Below, piece by piece: positions 30,000 through 32,350 of a stretch of 32,350 nt of DNA (position 1 is the first letter of the stretch; each line of letters starts with the position of its first letter). The translations under genes and the position numbers were made by a program. The DNA comes from Microcaldota archaeon (lineage in GTDB: Archaea; Micrarchaeota; Micrarchaeia; Anstonellales; Bilamarchaeaceae): contig JAGVWJ010000010.1 in NCBI GenBank assembly GCA_018304385.1, positions 1 to 32,350 on the forward strand, written 5' to 3'. Below the pieces are notes generated by a model. The model did no database searches, was not told where the DNA came from, and worked only from the letters and a program-made list of their open reading frames with translations.

Positions 30000-30211
30000 T
30001 CGATCTTTACGTCAGTGTGTTTTATTCTAAACAATTGCGAATTATTTTATCAGACGTAAAAACGAATGTATTTAAATCAAAAACTATCGACGTTACTAAG
30101 TTAAGTTCCTCTCGAAAAATTTAGACAACATGCACAAAGCTGTTATGGTTGAGGGGAACCTAACAAAAAAAGGCGACCACACGTGAAAACGTGTCCCAAA
30201 GGTGATTTAAA
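30000..30211 (+). promoter_or_regulatory. ftsZ promoter and structured leader RNA
   Basis: TTTACGTC (30006-30013) pairs with GACGTAAA (30053-30060) upstream of a TATA box TATTTAAATC (about 30069-30078). The leader would start near 30098. It contains a 14-nt stem, 30100-30113 with 30151-30164 (one mismatch, one G-T), enclosing a smaller hairpin (AACA/TGTT), and then ACACGT-GAAA-ACGTGT (30179-30194) just before the ribosome binding site AAAGGTGAT. No known riboswitch recognised. Confidence 0.6.
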
Positions 30212-31294
30212 ATGGAAGATTTGGTAAAGAGTGTTATAGGAGAAAGTACTCCAGCAACAGATAGCAATATGGATGATGCTCTTAGTTCTGAGCAGATTAA
30301 GATTGTTACAGTTGGTGTTGGTGGTGCAGGAAATAATACAATAAATAGATTAGTCAAAGCAGGTGTAAAAGGTACTGACCTAATTGCAGTTAATACTGAT
30401 AAGCAACATTTGAATCTGATCCACGAGCGCTCGAAAAAGGTATTAATTGGTAAAAGTGTTACGCGAGGCTTAGGCGCAGGTGGTTATCCTGATGTTGGTA
30501 CAAAGGCAGCAGAAGTTGATCGTCCGCTAATTGAAAAAGAAATTGAAGGAGCACATTTAGCATTTGTATGCTGCGGTATGGGTGGCGGTACAGGTACAGG
30601 TGCTGCACCAGTTGTTGCACAGATTGCAAAAGAGCAAGGTGCAATTGTTGTTGCAATTGTAACTTACCCATTTAAGCATGAGCGTGTTCGATTGAAAAAG
30701 GCAGATGAAGGTATTAACAAATTAAAGAAATTCTGCGATTCAGTTATTATCTTGGATAACAATAGACTAGCGCAATTAGTTCCAAACCTACCAGTACAAG
30801 AGGCATTCTCAGTTGCAGATGAAATTCTATCACGTGCAATTAGTGGATTAGTCTGGACAATTACACAACCATCATTAATTAACATAGATTTCGCAGATGT
30901 TCGCGCAATCATGGAAGGCGGCGGTGTTGGTTTCATTGCAGTTGGCGAAGGTAAAGGAAATGACAAGGTAAGAAGCGCAAGCGAAGGCGTTATCAAAAAC
31001 AGATTGCTTGATGTTGATTTCGAAGGCGCAAAAGGTGCATTAATCCACATAACTGGTGGAAGCGATTTAACATTAGGTGATGCAATTAAAGCTGGCGAAT
31101 TGATTACAGAAAAAATGGACGCAGAAGCAAACGTAAAATGGGGCGCAAGAATAATGCAGAACTACGAAGGCAAACTAGAAATAGTTGCAATAGTTACAGG
31201 TGTTAAAGGCGCAAGCGTTGCAGGCGGCGGATTCCCAGAAGAGGAAACAAGCATGTTGCCTGTTTACACGTCAGACCTGGAAGTCCTTGGATAA
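30212..31294 (+). CDS. ftsZ: Cell division GTPase FtsZ (first copy)
   Basis: 360 residues, full length. Tubulin-like GTPase forming the division ring. Nucleotide-binding motifs: [13 protein letters not shown] near 35-47, NTDKQHL near 61, signature loop GGGTGTG at 124-130, NNRLAQL near 188, and the T7 loop [20 protein letters not shown] near 228. The short N-terminal tail (1-28) is acidic; the C-terminal tail is short with [12 protein letters not shown] second ftsZ begins at 32031, so the cell has both archaeal types; which is FtsZ1 or FtsZ2 is not decided here. It has a structured leader and its own terminator. Confidence 0.97.
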   Translation: MEDLVKSVIGESTPATDSNMDDALSSEQIKIVTVGVGGAGNNTINRLVKAGVKGTDLIAVNTDKQHLNLIHERSKKVLIGKSVTRGLGAGGYPDVGTKAAEVDRPLIEKEIEGAHLAFVCCGMGGGTGTGAAPVVAQIAKEQGAIVVAIVTYPFKHERVRLKKADEGINKLKKFCDSVIILDNNRLAQLVPNLPVQEAFSVADEILSRAISGLVWTITQPSLINIDFADVRAIMEGGGVGFIAVGEGKGNDKVRSASEGVIKNRLLDVDFEGAKGALIHITGGSDLTLGDAIKAGELITEKMDAEANVKWGARIMQNYEGKLEIVAIVTGVKGASVAGGGFPEEETSMLPVYTSDLEVLG

Positions 31295-31313
31295 ATTCCA
31301 AGTTCTTTTTTTT
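31286..31313 (+). terminator. Hairpin plus T-run terminator overlapping the ftsZ stop codon
   Basis: CTTGGA (31286-31291) pairs with TCCAAG (31297-31302); the loop TAAAT contains the stop codon; followed by TTC and a run of eight T. Confidence 0.75.
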
Positions 31314-31330
31314 CTTTTATTTTCTATTTT

Positions 31331-31816
31331 TTATAATATTTCGAATTCTCCAGTTTTTTTATTCTTTTTAACATTATTCCAAATAAAATATTTTCCATTC
31401 ATGCAGATATAAACACCGTTAGGTAATGCCTGAACAAAAGCTAATGCACTTCCTAGGTTGAATAATCCATCTGAACTTCCGAATTTGTATGGCACCATTG
31501 CGCCAGTCAACACAATTGTTTTATCCTTTATTGTTTGCCCAATGGCTTTTGCTGTTTCAGCCATCGTATCTGTGCCATGCGTTATAACTATTTTGTTTTC
31601 CTTTGTATTCTTGCAGTTCTCCAGAATAATTCGTCTGTCAGAATCATTCATATCTAAACTATCGACCATCATTAACGTTCTAATATCTAATTCGACCCTG
31701 CATCTTCCTAATTTTAACATTTCATTGATATGTGTTTCTTTAAAGAACAAAGTACCATCTAATTCATTATATTCTTTATCAAATGTTCCACCAGTTACAA
31801 AAATTTTGATATTCAT
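31331..31816 (-). CDS. Short asparaginase-like protein with intact active-site motifs
   Basis: 161 residues, only the N-terminal asparaginase domain. Nucleophile motif TGGTFD (8-13), second motif HGTDTM (80-85), TGAMVP near 104-109 and SDGLFNLGSA near 114. Unlike the duplicated protein at 25363, the Thr-Asp pair is intact. Full asparaginases have a second domain that completes the site, so substrate and activity are uncertain; single-domain forms are known in bacteria and archaea. It lies on the opposite strand between the two ftsZ genes. Confidence 0.85.
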   Translation of the reverse strand: MNIKIFVTGGTFDKEYNELDGTLFFKETHINEMLKLGRCRVELDIRTLMMVDSLDMNDSDRRIILENCKNTKENKIVITHGTDTMAETAKAIGQTIKDKTIVLTGAMVPYKFGSSDGLFNLGSALAFVQALPNGVYICMNGKYFIWNNVKKNKKTGEFEIL

Positions 31817-31858
31817 ATTATCAACTATCCTGATCCTCCAAAAAAAGTCGGATCGATC

Positions 31859-31898
31859 TATTCACAACCAGACCAAAAAATATAATTGGTTGTGAATA
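31859..31898. repeat. 12-bp inverted repeat
   Basis: TATTCACAACCA (31859-31870) is the exact complement of TGGTTGTGAATA (31887-31898), spacer 16 nt. It lies between the divergent short asparaginase-like gene and ftsZ-2. Either an operator or a terminator-like hairpin. Confidence 0.6.
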
Positions 31899-31929
31899 TG
31901 CGAAATCTACGAGGTAATAAAGGGCTAGG

Positions 31930-32030
31930 TACATTTATATTCTTTTCCTTGTATATCCTATCAATTCAAACTTTCGGGTTGCCAAAGTTTGATCAAAACG
32001 ATCGGCCAGGGCTCAAGGCAGGTGAGATAT
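31930..32030 (+). promoter_or_regulatory. Promoter and hairpin leader of the second ftsZ
   Basis: TATA-like TTTATATTC at about 31934-31942, then a leader of about 70 nt with an 8-bp hairpin CAAACTTT/AAAGTTTG (31967-31974 with 31984-31991) and GATC-AAAAC-GATC. Two heptamer units GGCCAGG, GCTCAAG at 32004-32017 adjoin the ribosome binding site GGTGAG. Confidence 0.6.
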
Positions 32031-32350
32031 ATGTTTGATGATATTATTCAAGCTGCGAAACAAAATAACCAAACTGATTCTGTAGAACAAAAAGTAGTTG
32101 AACCTGTTGATGAATTTGATTCATCTAACGTTCGCATAAATGTAATTGGCGTGGGCGGAGCAGGCTGTAATTCTGTTGATAGGTTAATGCGACAGGGTAT
32201 AAAGAGTGCGAGAACAGTTGCAATAAATACAGATGGCAAACATCTAAAATTTGCAAATGCCCATAAGAAAATTTTGATTGGTAAAACAATAACACGAGGC
32301 TTAGGCGCAGGCGGATATATGGATGTTGCCAAAAAATGCGCAGAATTAGA
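32031..32350 (+). CDS. ftsZ: Cell division GTPase FtsZ (second copy), N-terminal part cut by window end
   Basis: First 106 codons only. Reads MFDDIIQAAKQNNQTDSVEQ, an acidic linker, then [52 protein letters not shown]. It matches the first FtsZ in the GTP-binding start but differs in the tail and has GAGCN in place of GAGNN. ATG 32031 is preceded by GGTGAG. The signature loop GGGTGTG lies beyond the window. Confidence 0.93.
   Translation, partial: MFDDIIQAAKQNNQTDSVEQKVVEPVDEFDSSNVRINVIGVGGAGCNSVDRLMRQGIKSARTVAINTDGKHLKFANAHKKILIGKTITRGLGAGGYMDVAKKCAEL

Overview
This is AT-rich archaeal DNA. The markers are archaeal ribosomal proteins L44e, L40e and S27e, aIF2-alpha, Nop10, GINS, Trm1, archaeal-type prolyl-tRNA synthetase and TruD, TATA-box promoters (several apparently leaderless), an S-layer protein, class III (QxSxE) pilins and tRNAs with bulge-helix-bulge (BHB) introns. 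Two ftsZ genes and heavily interrupted tRNAs fit a small-genome, DPANN-like or early-branching euryarchaeal lineage. That placement is inference, because no rRNA lies in the window.

Layout: 1-5567 holds the end of proS, then a likely cell-surface cluster (770-residue multi-pass membrane protein, UbiA-type prenyltransferase, DUF362 protein) and a convergent PHP phosphoesterase. 5630-5836 is a tRNA locus: tRNA-Gln with introns in both the D-loop and the T-loop, followed directly by what reads as only the 3' half of a tRNA-Val(CAC). 5866-10340 has an HhH-GPD DNA glycosylase, two unknown proteins sharing an N-terminal motif, a tandem Lrp/AsnC regulator and an unknown protein. 10413-16119 has RNase Z, the S-layer gene behind a long structured leader, and a secreted proline-rich protein. 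16314-21056 has a zinc-ribbon protein, then the conserved archaeal information-processing string GINS, L44e, S27e, aIF2-alpha, Nop10, PAC2, then two pilins. 21060-24282 has tRNA-Thr, L40e, an unknown protein, tRNA-Leu, Mre11 and tRNA-Ile. 24292-26529 is a second tandem Lrp regulator divergent from a duplicated asparaginase-like protein. 26530-29939 is a minus-strand operon vapB, vapC, a membrane protein, truD, trm1. 30100-32350 has ftsZ, a short asparaginase-like gene and the start of a second ftsZ.

The most unusual content lies between the genes. All four complete tRNAs are interrupted, two of them in the T-loop between positions 59 and 60. An intron sequence motif shared by two tRNAs also occurs in an intergenic region. 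A degenerate 7-bp tandem repeat (NNTGRGY) occurs at nine loci. Four copies of a roughly 90-nt element have a hairpin whose arms co-vary. Strong structured leaders precede the S-layer gene, ftsZ and tRNA-Leu. I did not find CRISPR arrays, transposase genes or prophage genes.
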